From Burkholderia ubonensis (GTDB lineage Bacteria; Pseudomonadota; Gammaproteobacteria; Burkholderiales; Burkholderiaceae): a DNA stretch of 64,000 nt. Every line of letters starts with the position of its first letter. Position 1 is the first letter of the stretch. The stretch spans positions 248,001 to 312,000 of the forward strand of contig NZ_CP013421.1 in assembly GCF_001718695.1 (NCBI RefSeq), given 5' to 3'. Below, one piece after another: positions 18,763 to 27,877 of this stretch. A program made the position numbers and the translations under genes. The notes beneath the pieces were generated by a model. It was not told the DNA's origin. It searched no databases and saw only the letters and a program-made list of their open reading frames with translations.

Positions 18763-19586
18763 TTGACCGTGGCCATGCGTTGCCGGTTTCGCAGCAAGTC
18801 CGGCTTGTTGGTATCGCGAGATCGAGCGCGTATTACCGGGCGCGGCCTGTCAGCGAAGTCGATGAACGGCTGATGCGCCGGATCGACGAACTGCATCTGG
18901 AGTTTCCGTTTGCCGGTGCGCGCATGCTGGCTCGCCTGCTGCGCCGGGAAAGCCACGAGGTTGGCCGCCGCGTACGCACGCTCATGAAGCGCATGGGCGT
19001 GGAGGCGCTGTACTGCAAGCCGAACACGAGTCGACGCAACGCGCAGCACAAGGTCTGGCCGTATCTGCTGCGCAGCACGAAGATCGAGCGGGCCAACCAG
19101 GCCTGGGTACTCGACACGACCTACGTCCCGATGGCGCGCGGCTTCGTGTATCTGACTGCGGTGGTGGACTGGGCCAGTCGCAAGATCCTCACGCACCGCG
19201 TGGCGATCACGCTGGAAGCCGTGCATGCCGTTGAAGCGCTGGAAGAGGCGTTCGCCCGCTATGGGCACCCCGACATCGTGAACACCGATCAGGGTAGCCA
19301 GTTCACGGCGGGAGCCTTCACCGAGGCGGTGCTGGGCCGAGGCGTGCGGCTGTCGATGGACGGCAAAGGGGCTGGGCGCGACAACGTGTTCGTCGAACGC
19401 GTGTGACGCAGCGTCAAATACGAAGAGGTTTACCTGCGAGCTTACGAGTCGGTCAGCCATGCCCGGCGCTCCATCGGCGACTACATTGAGCTGTACAACC
19501 GAAAACGGGCCCATTCGAGCCTGGCGGGTCGGACGCCCGATGAGGCATACTACGCGAGGCTGCCTGCGATCAAATCGGCAGCATGA
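18759..19586 (+). pseudogene. IS3-family transposase OrfB, internal TGA
   Basis: The DDE core is present: D in AWVLDTTYVPM, D in NTDQGSQF and E in NVFVER. The frame stops at TGA 19404-19406, where the family has Trp (VERLWRSVKYEEVYL), so a single TGG-to-TGA change is the likely cause. The frame continues after it as RSVKYEEVYLRAYESVSHARR to a normal end at 19586. The truncated 215-residue product keeps the third catalytic residue but loses the C-terminal segment, so this copy is probably inactive. Confidence 0.88.
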
Positions 19587-19797
19587 TTGCCTCGGACGTC
19601 CCACTTAAAAGTCTCAGAAAACTGGCCGAACGAGTGAGGCCACCTCTCTCGTGTGTCCGATCGCATTGCCCTCGCGTCACAGCTGCGAGCCATCGAGCAC
19701 CTCGGTTGAACTCGGGACGGGTTTGCCGGCCGCTTGCTTTCGCCGCGCCCGAAGCAACCGAGGCTGTACTTCAAAGGGAGAAGCACGAAAGACCGGG

Positions 19798-20541
19798 TTA
19801 GCTCAGGAGGACCACCTTGCCGCCTACCAGGTGGTACATGGCGCCAACTATCTTGATCTTCCCGTTCTTTTCCAGGTCGGCCAGCACGCTGCTCCGGCGA
19901 CGGATCTCGCTGATCGTCAGCTGAACGTTGGTCGTAGCGACCGCATCGACGAATTCATCGTTCTTGCTGCTCCGCTCACCCGTGTACGTCGTGCCGTCGA
20001 CCGCCGGTTTGATTTTCGCAAGCAACTCCGTCAGATTGCCGAGTTCCACGCCGTCAATGGCCCCCTTAATTGCCCCACATGACGTGTGTCCCATTACCAG
20101 TACGACTTTGGAGCCGGCCACTGCACAGGCATATTCGAGACTGCCCAACAGGTCGTCGTTGGCGATGTTCCCAGCGACGCGAGCATTGAACGTATCGCCG
20201 ATACCGGCATCGAGAATCACTTCCGCCGGAGCGCGCGAGTCAATGCAGCTCAGAATCACGGCGGCGGGGTATTGGCCGCTCACACTCGCCCGTTTCTGCG
20301 CGAGGTAGTCATGCGTTTGCATTTTCCCTGCACGGAATCGATCATTGCCCTTCTTGATCATTGCCAACACGTCGTCCGGCGTCATCGCATCACGCTGCGC
20401 CTTCGTCAAGGCTGCCGCGTCAGCGGCCTCGGGAAAAATCCCGCCGACGATTCCAAGTGCTGCAAGCCCCAGTGCAGATTTCAGGGTCGTGCGGCGCCCG
20501 ATGTGATGCGCGGTACAGCATTCACTGTCTTGATGATTCAT
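19798..20541 (-). CDS. Exported beta-class carbonic anhydrase
   Basis: A 247-residue protein. The N-terminus has a twin-arginine-like signal (R16R17TTLKSALGLAALG) and a likely cleavage site near ADA-AAL, so it is probably sent to the periplasm, perhaps by Tat. The catalytic domain shows the beta-carbonic anhydrase zinc ligands C99 (SCIDSR), H152 and C155 (GHTSCGA) with the D101-R103 dyad. It interconverts CO2 and bicarbonate. It stands alone between IS elements. The 20542-20700 region upstream carries its promoter, though I see no clear box. Confidence 0.9.
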   Translation of the reverse strand: MNHQDSECCTAHHIGRRTTLKSALGLAALGIVGGIFPEAADAAALTKAQRDAMTPDDVLAMIKKGNDRFRAGKMQTHDYLAQKRASVSGQYPAAVILSCIDSRAPAEVILDAGIGDTFNARVAGNIANDDLLGSLEYACAVAGSKVVLVMGHTSCGAIKGAIDGVELGNLTELLAKIKPAVDGTTYTGERSSKNDEFVDAVATTNVQLTISEIRRRSSVLADLEKNGKIKIVGAMYHLVGGKVVLLS

Positions 20542-20709
20542 TTACACCTCTAGGATTTGGTTTTTCCATTACGGATGCTTGACGCATCAGAACACTACAA
20601 TGAAAAGTGAACCGTTGCAATGGTAGGTTCGATAGATAGTTGCAAAGAGGTGGTCTCGCTTATTCCGAAAGTTTGACGTTGCTCGCGAATTTCGGATTCC
20701 TTGACGTTG

Positions 20710-20965
20710 TGCGGATTATGTCACCAGTTGGCTACGGGCGGCGTGCCAGTCCTGCTCGAATTGCATCTGGCTGACGTAGTTCAACGTCAAGTGCAAGCGC
20801 GAATGATTGTAGACGCTCAACCGGTCAATTACCTTGTCCATAGCTTCGCGACGCGCTGCCAAGCGCTGACCAAGGTTGCGCGCACGCTTGAGCGACCCCT
20901 CCAGGCTCTCGGTCGGCGCGTGTCGCAACAGTCTCCTCGGCGGCTCATCGAGCTGCGCATGCCGT
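20710..20965 (-). pseudogene. IS3-family OrfB C-terminal fragment
   Basis: Leftward, PTESLEGSLKRARNLGQRLAARREAMDKVIDRLSVYNHSRLHLTLNYVSQMQFEQDWHAARSQ matches the end of IS3-family OrfB (the catalytic Glu is in PTESL). The usual RKGNCWDNA before PTES is frameshifted (MSRRGDCCDT in another frame). Flanking 20966-21140 holds nothing I can name. Confidence 0.75.
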
Positions 20966-21143
20966 ATATCCCGCCCGCTGAAGCTGCGGCAAACTACTAC
21001 AGGCAACTCAGAAATACCGATGACCTGCCTGCATTAACTTAAACCAACTGGTCTCCACGATTCCCGATGCGGTTCAGGCATCCGGCCCAAACGAGTCATG
21101 GCACTCCCGGAGTGGGTCCATCATGAAGCAGCGACGCCACGTC

Positions 21144-22223
21144 TCAGCGGAACTCACTCAGGTCGGTGCCGAGGAAGGGAAACGCGGGTGCGCGTTGAAA
21201 GTCCTTGGAGACTTCGCCGGCGAATAAATTGCGCTGATCCTTGCCGAGGTCGAGGCGTTTGACAGGTGCGCCTGCGGAGAAGTCGACCTTCTTGAGATCG
21301 ACCCAGAAAGTACTCGGAGTGACGGCCGATTCGAAGAAGTAAAGCATGCGCTTGTGATCGGCAACGGTGCGCCAACGTGTGGACGATATATTCGGCTCGC
21401 CCGGGGTAGTGATCCCGAACGGCACCGATACGTTACGGATCACGCTGAAAACGCTGGCAAGTGCAATGGCGGGGTCCTCACTCTTAGGGATAGCGTTGAC
21501 GTAGAACGAGGCGCGCGCGAACCGGTCAGCAGAGCGATTGGTGCCAGGCAGCCAGACGGTGCCGCCTATCTGCTTCCAATATTCGTTCAGTGCAAGCTGC
21601 TCGTCAAAGGTCGGTGAGTTCGTCGTGACCTGGTACTGCCGACCATGGTGGATGATCTGTTTGCCGCCGATGTACTCGACGATGGCGCTGTCGCCACTCG
21701 CGTCTGATATGGCGAGGTGCAGTGTGGCGAGGCGCTGTTCGCCGGGGACATTGTCAGTGACGATTGTGAACGGCTCCTTCTCGAGCGCAGCGACGGCTTC
21801 CGCGACGGTCGCAAAATTGTCCAGCACGTACTGCGCCCATGCTGCGATGGTGAGTCCAGGTTTCGAGTTTTTGTCAAAGTGGGGATATTGCGATTCGACC
21901 AGCCAGAGCAGTTCAGCCGCTAGCCCCTTTTCGTTCATGCCATCGGTGGTAGAGACGTCATAACCGGTAGCCACGACGCTACCGTATTTGGCGGTCCAGT
22001 TAAGAGAGTTCGGACCGGATTCACCGGTGCGGGCGATGCCACGCGGAAGGATGTAAAGATTGGTGGCGACGTCGAGTCTCCAGTCCATCGATCGGGCGGT
22101 GATAACGTCGTCGTTGTCACCGAGATAGACAACGCGTGTGCAGGCTAGCGATCCGGCCGGCTCGACGAGGAGCGTCGCTGCTGCGGCGAGACAGGTCAAA
22201 ACGACGCAAAAAGGGCGGCGCAT
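21144..22223 (-). CDS. Choloylglycine hydrolase / penicillin acylase family Ntn hydrolase
   Basis: A 359-residue secreted protein. The signal peptide ends at LAC, and C28 in CTRVVYLGDNDDVITARSMDW would become the N-terminal nucleophile after processing, as in bile salt hydrolases and penicillin V acylases. The conserved R in ITARSMDW, the Asn in DGMNEKGL and the Asn/Arg in TTNSPTF further support the fold. It cleaves linear amide bonds. Gram-negative members often act on N-acyl-homoserine lactones rather than bile salts, so quorum-signal degradation is possible but unproven. It stands alone, with IS fragments on both sides. Confidence 0.88.
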   Translation of the reverse strand: MRRPFCVVLTCLAAAATLLVEPAGSLACTRVVYLGDNDDVITARSMDWRLDVATNLYILPRGIARTGESGPNSLNWTAKYGSVVATGYDVSTTDGMNEKGLAAELLWLVESQYPHFDKNSKPGLTIAAWAQYVLDNFATVAEAVAALEKEPFTIVTDNVPGEQRLATLHLAISDASGDSAIVEYIGGKQIIHHGRQYQVTTNSPTFDEQLALNEYWKQIGGTVWLPGTNRSADRFARASFYVNAIPKSEDPAIALASVFSVIRNVSVPFGITTPGEPNISSTRWRTVADHKRMLYFFESAVTPSTFWVDLKKVDFSAGAPVKRLDLGKDQRNLFAGEVSKDFQRAPAFPFLGTDLSEFR

Positions 22224-22390
22224 GGCAATTCCTCACGCTGTGTTAGTGATTACAGATTGCTCGAAGCCGACGCTCGCTGCGAAGGCGGCTCGCGTCCGCC
22301 TGCCGCGCATTGATCCCCCGAGCAATATCGCGTCGACAACATCTGAGGAAAAGGGAAGTATTGGATTTCCGCAATACAGTTGTCAACTAG

Positions 22391-22527
22391 GGAAATACTG
22401 ATTTATCCGGCTCGGTGGTCATCGCTGACGCAGCCGAGTACGTTGTAGAACGTAGTTCACGGAACGAGTCCACGACGATGAAACGCCAGATGAGCTTTGC
22501 GGAAGCGGAAGGCACGGGCAAGAAGCA
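22391..22527 (+). mobile_element. IS5-family left-end fragment (same element as 41821 and 51259)
   Basis: GGAAATACTGATTTATCC and the following 135 bp match the left ends of the IS5 copies at 41821 and 51259 with some divergence, including the first codons of the transposase (MKRQMSFAEAEGTGKK). CTAG precedes it, the same target sequence seen at the intact copy. It is cut at 22528 by an IS3 left end. Confidence 0.85.
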
Positions 22528-23027
22528 GAGGTGGCCGCGTAAATTCGGACAGTCGGATAAGTGGTTTGGCCGGGGCCAGAGCCAGAGATAATGTTGGCAA
22601 AGGAACCGAGGAAATGACGAAGATAACCCGACGGACGCACTCAGCGGCGTTCAAAGCAAAGGTGGCGCTGGCAGCGGTCAAGGACGAGCGGACGCTGGCA
22701 GAACTGGTGCCGCAGTTCGATGTCCATCCGAACCGGATTACCGAACGGAAACGGCAATTGCAGGAGCGCGCGTCGGACGTGTTCGGCGCGGCCGGGGCGC
22801 CGTCGAACGAACCGCCGGTTGATCTAAAATCGCTGCTCGCGAAGATCGGGCCGTTGACTCTAGAAAATGCATTTCTAAGCGGCGCGCTCGACAAGGCGGG
22901 ATTGCTGAGCGCAAAGAAATGATCGACCGTAACTATGCCTGGTCGGCAGCGCAGCAGGCTAAGCTTGTCGCGATTTCCCGGTCGAGCGTGTACTACCAGC
23001 CGCAGCCGGTCGGCGAGGCGGATCGGA
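22528..23027 (+). pseudogene. IS3-family fragment (complete orfA, orfB stub)
   Basis: The left end AGGTGGCCGCG follows the IS5 fragment. orfA (22614-22922) is a full 102-residue relative of the one at 18454 ([34 protein letters not shown]). orfB starts at 22919 (MIDRNYAWSAAQQAKLVAIS) but stops matching after about 36 residues, where Rhs-like sequence begins. No catalytic core remains, so the fragment is inert. Confidence 0.82.
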
Positions 23028-23560
23028 TCGGTCATCGTCAGGAAGGCGGCATCATGCAGTCGTTCGGCTACGACGCAATGAGACGTCTTGCCCATCGATC
23101 GGGCTGGCCGGCTCGTTTCGACGAGAGGAAGGCGGTCTACCTGACGCCGGCTCCGGACTGAAAGGTCGAGCGCAAATCGTTCGAAGACGAAGGCTTCGGC
23201 CGGCTGGCGACGGCGCTCAACGACAATGCACGGGTGCGCCAGTTCTAGGATCCGGTCGGCAATCTGCTGCGCGAGCACGTGAACATGTCGTTCGATGAGG
23301 ACTGCGCGCACGATCCGGCGGGCGAATGCGGCGTCGAGCACCTGTGGCAGTGCACGGACTGCTGCTGGATGGCAAACCGATTGCGAACTTCGAGCGCGAC
23401 GACGTGCACTGGGAGACATCGCGCGAATTGGGCAACGGCCTGACACAGGTGACGCAGTACGACGCGGCCTGCCGGCAGACGTACAGGGCACGGGCGGCAA
23501 GGTCTTGGAGCGCCGCTATCAGTGCGACAAGGCGGGGCAACTGACCGATGACGTTGTCCG
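23028..23560 (+). pseudogene. Rhs/YD-repeat protein fragment, degenerate
   Basis: Several frames of one strand read YD-repeat sequence: QSFGYDAMRRLAHRSG, then KSFEDEGFGRLATALNDNA and DPVGNLLREH, then VHGLLLDGKPIANFERDDVHW, ELGNGLTQVTQYDAACRQ and GGKVLERRYQCDKAGQLT. These are the core repeats (GRxxxxxYDxxGxLxxR) of Rhs polymorphic toxins, delivered by type VI secretion in Burkholderia. Frame changes, a TGA and a TAG break it, and neither the N-terminal PAAR/VgrG region nor the toxin tip is present. It is a relic of an Rhs core captured between IS elements. Confidence 0.72.
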
Positions 23561-23564
23561 ACCT

Positions 23565-23655
23565 GCCCGCACCGTATGCACCAGCCCGGATTCGACGTCC
23601 ACGCCAATATGCGATTTCATGCCGAAGTGAGCGGCAGCGCCTTTTGCATCATCAT
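23565..23655 (-). pseudogene. IS5-type transposase fragment (about 25 residues)
   Basis: Leftward, HFGMKSHIGVDVESGLVHTVR matches the second catalytic Asp region of IS5-family DDE transposases (compare HFGMKAHLGVDADSGLVHS in the intact copies here), but it differs enough to come from another element. Nothing else of that element is visible. Confidence 0.65.
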
Positions 23656-23747
23656 CGACGAATTCCCGCAAGTTGACAGTGCCGTCGTATATGTAAAAAA
23701 ATCGTGTCAATCTAATTCAACGAGTACGACGAGCTTCGGAGACCAAC

Positions 23748-25214
23748 ATGGCAGACAAGAATGACTTTGATAGTCAGCGGTTGCAGTATCAGTTCAGATG
23801 TAGTTGCCAAAGTCCTCTGGCCCATGCTGTTTGTCAGCGAGTAAGCGATGCGGTGTCGGGTCGCTTGGCTGGGCATGAGCTCGACTCGCATCTGGCTATG
23901 GGAGCAGCGGCCGGGCTGCTGGAGCTCGCCTCGTTCAATGTGCCGCGCCCCCCGCTCATCCTGCGCGGAGCGCGGATCTTCGACGGGAAGTCGAACAGCC
24001 TTGACGAAGGGCACGACATACTGGTCGCGGGCAATTGCATGGATTTGATTCCAACCGGGCAAGATGTGGGTGATGCGCAGGTGATCGACTGTGCGGAGCA
24101 CGTCATCATGCCCGGCATGATCGATGCGCATTGGCATTCAATTCTTGCCGCCGTTCCACTTAACGAGGCAATGACTGCCGACATAACCTATATCTATCTT
24201 CTCGCGGCCCGAGAAGCTGAGCGGACCATAATGCGCGGCTTCACCACTGTTCGCGATGTGGGTGGTCCCTCCTTCGCATTGAAAAGGGCGATTGACGAGA
24301 ATCGCATCATGGGTCCGCGGATCTTTCCCAGTGGGGCGATGATCTCTCAGACTTCAGGGCACGGCGACTTTCGCAGACGCAACGAGTTGCCGCGCACTGC
24401 GCTGTGCTCGCTCAGTGCAGCGGAAGTAGCCGGCATATCCTCGATCGCAGACGGTGTGCCGGACATGCTCAGAAGAGTGCGTGAACAGCTGATGCTAGGC
24501 GCGAGCCAGATCAAGATCATGGCGGGCGGCGGAGTGTCTTCCATGTTCGATCCGCTCGACTCGGTTCAATACACGGAAGATGAAATGCGCGCTGCCGTCG
24601 CCGCCGCGTCAGACTGGGGAACCTACGTCTGCGCGCATGTGTACACCTCGGCCGGGATTCGCAGAGCCTTGTCGTGCGGCGTGAAGTCGATCGAGCATGG
24701 TCAGCTAGCGGACGAAGAGACGGTCCGCCGGATTGGCGACGCTGGGGCCTGGTGGAGCCTGCAGCCGTTTCTGGCCGACGAGGACGCCAACCCGAAGGCG
24801 ACCGACGCGCAACGGGCACAGCAGCAGGAAATTGCGGTTGGGACGGTGCGCGCCTTCGAGCTTGGACAAAAATATGGTGTGAACATGGCGTGGGGAACGG
24901 ACGTACTATTCAATCCCGCAGGCGCCCTAACGCAAGGAAAACAGCTTTCCAAGCTGGCCCGCTGGTTCGAGAACATCGATGTTTTGCGGCTCGGCACGAG
25001 CCGCAATGCAGAACTTCTCGCCTTGTCCGGGTGCAGAAATCCTTATCCCGGGGCGCTTGGTGTCATCCAACCACGCGCGTTGGCAGACATCCTAGTCATC
25101 AATGGCAATCCGCTTGAAAATCCGTCACTTATCGCCGATCCTGAGCGAAACATCAAGATCATCATGAAGGACGGTCGCATCTATAAGAATACCATGTCGC
25201 CGCGCCATCAATAG
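23748..25214 (+). CDS. Amidohydrolase-superfamily metal-dependent hydrolase
   Basis: A 488-residue TIM-barrel hydrolase. The metal ligands are visible as HxH (IDAHWHS), a candidate bridging Lys (QIKIMAGGG), two later His (CAHVYT and IEHGQLA) and Asp (WGTDVLF). The beta-sandwich is built from LILRGARIFDG at the front and ADILVINGNPL at the back. This pattern is that of imidazolonepropionase / Xaa-Pro dipeptidase-like amidohydrolases; the substrate cannot be told. The ATG has GGAGACC upstream, but it adds about 65 residues before the usual family start, which is unusual. An internal Met (MGAAAGLLEL) could be an alternative start. It has no operon partners. Confidence 0.85.
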   Translation: MADKNDFDSQRLQYQFRCSCQSPLAHAVCQRVSDAVSGRLAGHELDSHLAMGAAAGLLELASFNVPRPPLILRGARIFDGKSNSLDEGHDILVAGNCMDLIPTGQDVGDAQVIDCAEHVIMPGMIDAHWHSILAAVPLNEAMTADITYIYLLAAREAERTIMRGFTTVRDVGGPSFALKRAIDENRIMGPRIFPSGAMISQTSGHGDFRRRNELPRTALCSLSAAEVAGISSIADGVPDMLRRVREQLMLGASQIKIMAGGGVSSMFDPLDSVQYTEDEMRAAVAAASDWGTYVCAHVYTSAGIRRALSCGVKSIEHGQLADEETVRRIGDAGAWWSLQPFLADEDANPKATDAQRAQQQEIAVGTVRAFELGQKYGVNMAWGTDVLFNPAGALTQGKQLSKLARWFENIDVLRLGTSRNAELLALSGCRNPYPGALGVIQPRALADILVINGNPLENPSLIADPERNIKIIMKDGRIYKNTMSPRHQ

Positions 25215-25335
25215 GCTGGGCGGTTGTAAAACTCTGGAAGGTCAATAGAGGAGCGATGATAGAATCGACGTGAGACGTTTCTTGTAGCCATCCGGCAAGG
25301 GAGTTCTCTTTTTTCCTCGAGATAAGGAGAACTCG

Positions 25336-25440
25336 ATGAAGAAGCGATTTATCGACGAGCAGGTCATCCGCATCTTGCGCGAGGCCGAGAGCCGGGACGA
25401 GCCGGTGAAGGATCTACGCAAGCACCGCGGCATTTCGAAG
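25336..25440 (+). pseudogene. IS3/IS407-type OrfA N-terminal fragment
   Basis: MKKRFIDEQVIRILREAESR and DEPVKDLRKHRGISK match the first ~35 residues of an IS3-family OrfA (compare [21 protein letters not shown] at 31454). It stops at about 25440, where IS6-like sequence starts. AAGGAGAAC precedes the ATG. Confidence 0.7.
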
Positions 25441-25850
25441 CTGCCGGCAAATACCCGAGATATTCGCGACGTTACGCGGCGAGCGGTATCTGTGGTGGCA
25501 AGGAGTTGACGAGCATGGCGCTGACCTCGAGATGCTGGCGAAAATATCGGTGCAACAAGGCCACAGCAAAGCGCTTCTTTCGGAGGATGCTGCGTTCAAT
25601 CGCAGTGTCGCGCACGATCGTTACCGCGCAGCTGCGCGGCTATGCGGCGGCGAAGGCTTACATTCCCGATCTCGAACACGCGAAGCGGGCGCCGATACGG
25701 CTGCATGCGTGAATGACTAGCCGAGAGCCCGTCAGCCGACCTACGGCGCGTACGTCAGATGTCGGGCTTCGCGATGTGCATCGCGTGCGGGCGTTTCGAC
25801 CATGCTTCGGGCCGATCCGACAGTACTTTTGCGTCGCCCAGATGTCTACG
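25441..25850 (+). pseudogene. IS6-family transposase fragment, frameshifted
   Basis: In one frame RYLWWQGVDEHGADLEMLAKI and in the next KATAKRFFRRMLRSIAVSR and TAQLRGYAAAKAYIPDLEHAKR match the catalytic core of IS6/IS26-type transposases (YLWRAVDEHGxxLDxLxQxRRDxxAAxRFFRxLL). Later pieces such as RPCFGPIRQYF match the C-terminal end. At least two frameshifts break it. It extends to about 25850; 25851-26010 shows nothing recognisable. Confidence 0.7.
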
Positions 25851-26010
25851 AACGTCAACTTGACGGAATCGACGATACTTGTTTGAGCAAGGTGCCCTTC
25901 GAATCATTGAAGATTGCGTGAACGCCGATCTTCGCCATTGAGCATTACACCGTTCGCGACGAAATGGAGCGCTGGTCTCGCGCTGATATTGAACAGATAA
26001 AGGGGGCGAT

Positions 26011-27648
26011 TTGGAGAGCGTTAGTATTGCTATTACTATGCTGGTTGCCGTGCTGATCAGCGGCGCCATAATTCGCGTTCTGCCGTTGGCGATACCGCTT
26101 CCGTTGCTCCAGATTTCTCTGGGCTTTCTGATAGCCGGTGTTTTCAAAGGTGGCGTCAAGCTCGATCCTGACCTATTTTTTCTACTGTTCTTGCCGCCAC
26201 TGCTGTTTTTGGACGGATGGCGGATACCGAAGGACTTGCTGCGACGTGACAAGCTCGGAATCTTTCAGCTCTCTGTTGGACTGGTAATTCTGACCGTTGT
26301 CGGCGCCGGTTACGCCATTCACTGGATGATTCCCTCGATGCCGTTGGCCGTCGCGTATGCGCTCGCAGCCATCATTTCGCCGACCGATCCGGTGGCGGTG
26401 GCCGGCATCACGCACCGACTGGCCATTCCTCGACGTATCACAGCGATCCTAGAAGGTGAGGCACTGTTCAACGACGCGAGTGGGTTGGTCGCATTCCGCC
26501 TTGCGGTTGCGGCAGCGATGACTGGCGCATTTTCTCTATCGTCGGCGGCCATCTCATTTCTCTGGGTGGCGGGTGCAGGCCTTGCGACCGGTGCGCTCGT
26601 CACCTCCGCCATCACGTTGCTTCGAGACGGTTTCACAAGACGCTTTGGGGCGGAGCCGCGCTCCGAGGTTCTATTAAGTCTCTTGATTCCCTTCGCTGCG
26701 TACTTCCTGGCCGAGCATATCGGCGCCTCGGGCATTTTAGCTGCCGTGGCGGCCGGCTGGACCGTAAGCCGCGCGGAGTTGTCGGGACGGGTCAGCGCGT
26801 TTGCGCGCATGCAGCGCCAGATCGTTTGGGACATGATGCAGTTCACACTCAACGGAATCATGTTCGTGCTGCTCGGCGAACAGTTGCCCGGTATTTTCAA
26901 GGCTGCCGCCCAGCTCGTGATGCAGATTGGGGGCCACGAGGCAGGGTCGCTGCTTGCATATGCATTTATTGTCTGGCTCATGCTGGCGGTCTTGCGCTTC
27001 GCATGCATTTTCGGTTCAGTCTGGCTCGCCCGGATCATACGCGGAATGACACCGCCTCCCGAGGCGCGGGCCACGCCGCGCATCATGTTGGCGCTATCGT
27101 TGGGAGGAGTGCGCGGTGCGGTGACGTTGGCCGGCGTAATGACACTTCCACTGGCTCTGCCTAACGGCGAGGCGTTTCCCTCGCGCGACCTGGCTATTTT
27201 TCTTGCTGCTGCAGTGATTATCATCTCCTTGATCGCCGCGACGCTCGGCTTGCCATGGTTGCTCAAAGGCATTGGGCAACCGCGATCATCACCACACCTG
27301 CGGCAGTGGGAAGTCGCACGACAGGCGGCTCAACGCGCAGCTGTAAACCGCGTTTCATCGATACTTGACGAGCAGCAAGAGAGGGGATCTTCGCAAGAGG
27401 CGCACGCATACATGCATGTAGTCGATCAGGTGCTGGCCGGTCTGCATGAACCGCTCGCCGACTCTCCCGAGCGTTCGATCGGCGGTCGGGCGCGTGTGGG
27501 ACGAGATGTTGAACTGAGGGTGATGCGGGCTGTTATTGAAGCGTCTCGGGATGCCATTTACAAGCTTGCGCTCGACCATGAAATTTCAGACGAGGTAGCG
27601 CGTGACATGGTCGGAATGCTGGACTTGGAAGAGGTGCGATTGCCCTGA
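26011..27648 (+). CDS. Na+/H+ antiporter (CPA1 family)
   Basis: A 545-residue inner-membrane protein with about 12 hydrophobic segments in residues 1-420 and a cytoplasmic tail of about 120 residues. Family motifs include PLLFLDGWR, ISPTDPVAVAG, EGEALFNDASGLVAF with the transport Asp, and GGVRGAVTLAG. It exchanges external protons for internal Na+ (or K+) to control pH and salt. A TTG at 26011 is taken as the start because GGGGGCG lies just upstream and the first ~9 residues lead directly into the first membrane helix; ATG 26038 is the alternative. It appears intact although IS debris ends about 160 bp before it. Confidence 0.9.
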   Translation: MESVSIAITMLVAVLISGAIIRVLPLAIPLPLLQISLGFLIAGVFKGGVKLDPDLFFLLFLPPLLFLDGWRIPKDLLRRDKLGIFQLSVGLVILTVVGAGYAIHWMIPSMPLAVAYALAAIISPTDPVAVAGITHRLAIPRRITAILEGEALFNDASGLVAFRLAVAAAMTGAFSLSSAAISFLWVAGAGLATGALVTSAITLLRDGFTRRFGAEPRSEVLLSLLIPFAAYFLAEHIGASGILAAVAAGWTVSRAELSGRVSAFARMQRQIVWDMMQFTLNGIMFVLLGEQLPGIFKAAAQLVMQIGGHEAGSLLAYAFIVWLMLAVLRFACIFGSVWLARIIRGMTPPPEARATPRIMLALSLGGVRGAVTLAGVMTLPLALPNGEAFPSRDLAIFLAAAVIIISLIAATLGLPWLLKGIGQPRSSPHLRQWEVARQAAQRAAVNRVSSILDEQQERGSSQEAHAYMHVVDQVLAGLHEPLADSPERSIGGRARVGRDVELRVMRAVIEASRDAIYKLALDHEISDEVARDMVGMLDLEEVRLP

Positions 27649-27877
27649 ACGGCAGGCCTGAACCGGACATTTCTGACTGGCTCAACGCGACATATGAACT
27701 TGGAGCTACGCCAGTGTCATACCCAGATTCAGATGTCGCAGCGCCAGCTAAATACAAATGTCGCATGTTTCGTCGACTTTCTGAGGGTCGGCCGGGATTC
27801 GTGAAATTTTCGCCAAAATGCCCTTATCCAACTGATCTAGAGGGGGAATTTTCCTCCTCGATCGAATCGACCGTACG
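27649..27877. other. Intergenic, no gene seen
   Basis: These 229 bp between the convergent antiporter and integrase genes have no plausible coding frame. GAGGGGGAA facing TTTTCCTCCTC near 27840-27860 is an imperfect inverted repeat that may act as a bidirectional terminator. Confidence 0.4.

Larger units (their letters stand above)
18367..19647 (+). mobile_element. IS3-family element with a nonsense codon in orfB
   Basis: The left end AGAGGTGGCCGCG and right end GAGGCCACCTCT are imperfect inverted repeats about 1,281 bp apart. They enclose orfA and orfB in the usual -1 overlap. A related truncated copy begins at 22528. The ends are estimated to within a few bases. The stretch 18160-18366 before it and 19648-19797 after it hold no recognisable gene. 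Confidence 0.78.

Noticed and set aside
18321..19604. 427-codon leftward open frame opposite the IS3 element
   Set aside because: Antisense to intact OrfA/OrfB sequence and without any recognisable domain.
22457..23500. 347-codon leftward open frame across IS fragments and Rhs relic
   Set aside because: It runs antisense through three unrelated fragments (IS5, IS3, Rhs), so it cannot be one gene.
26319..27272. 317-codon leftward open frame opposite the antiporter
   Set aside because: Antisense shadow of a membrane protein gene; the product is Ala/Arg/Ser-rich with no membrane helices or motifs.
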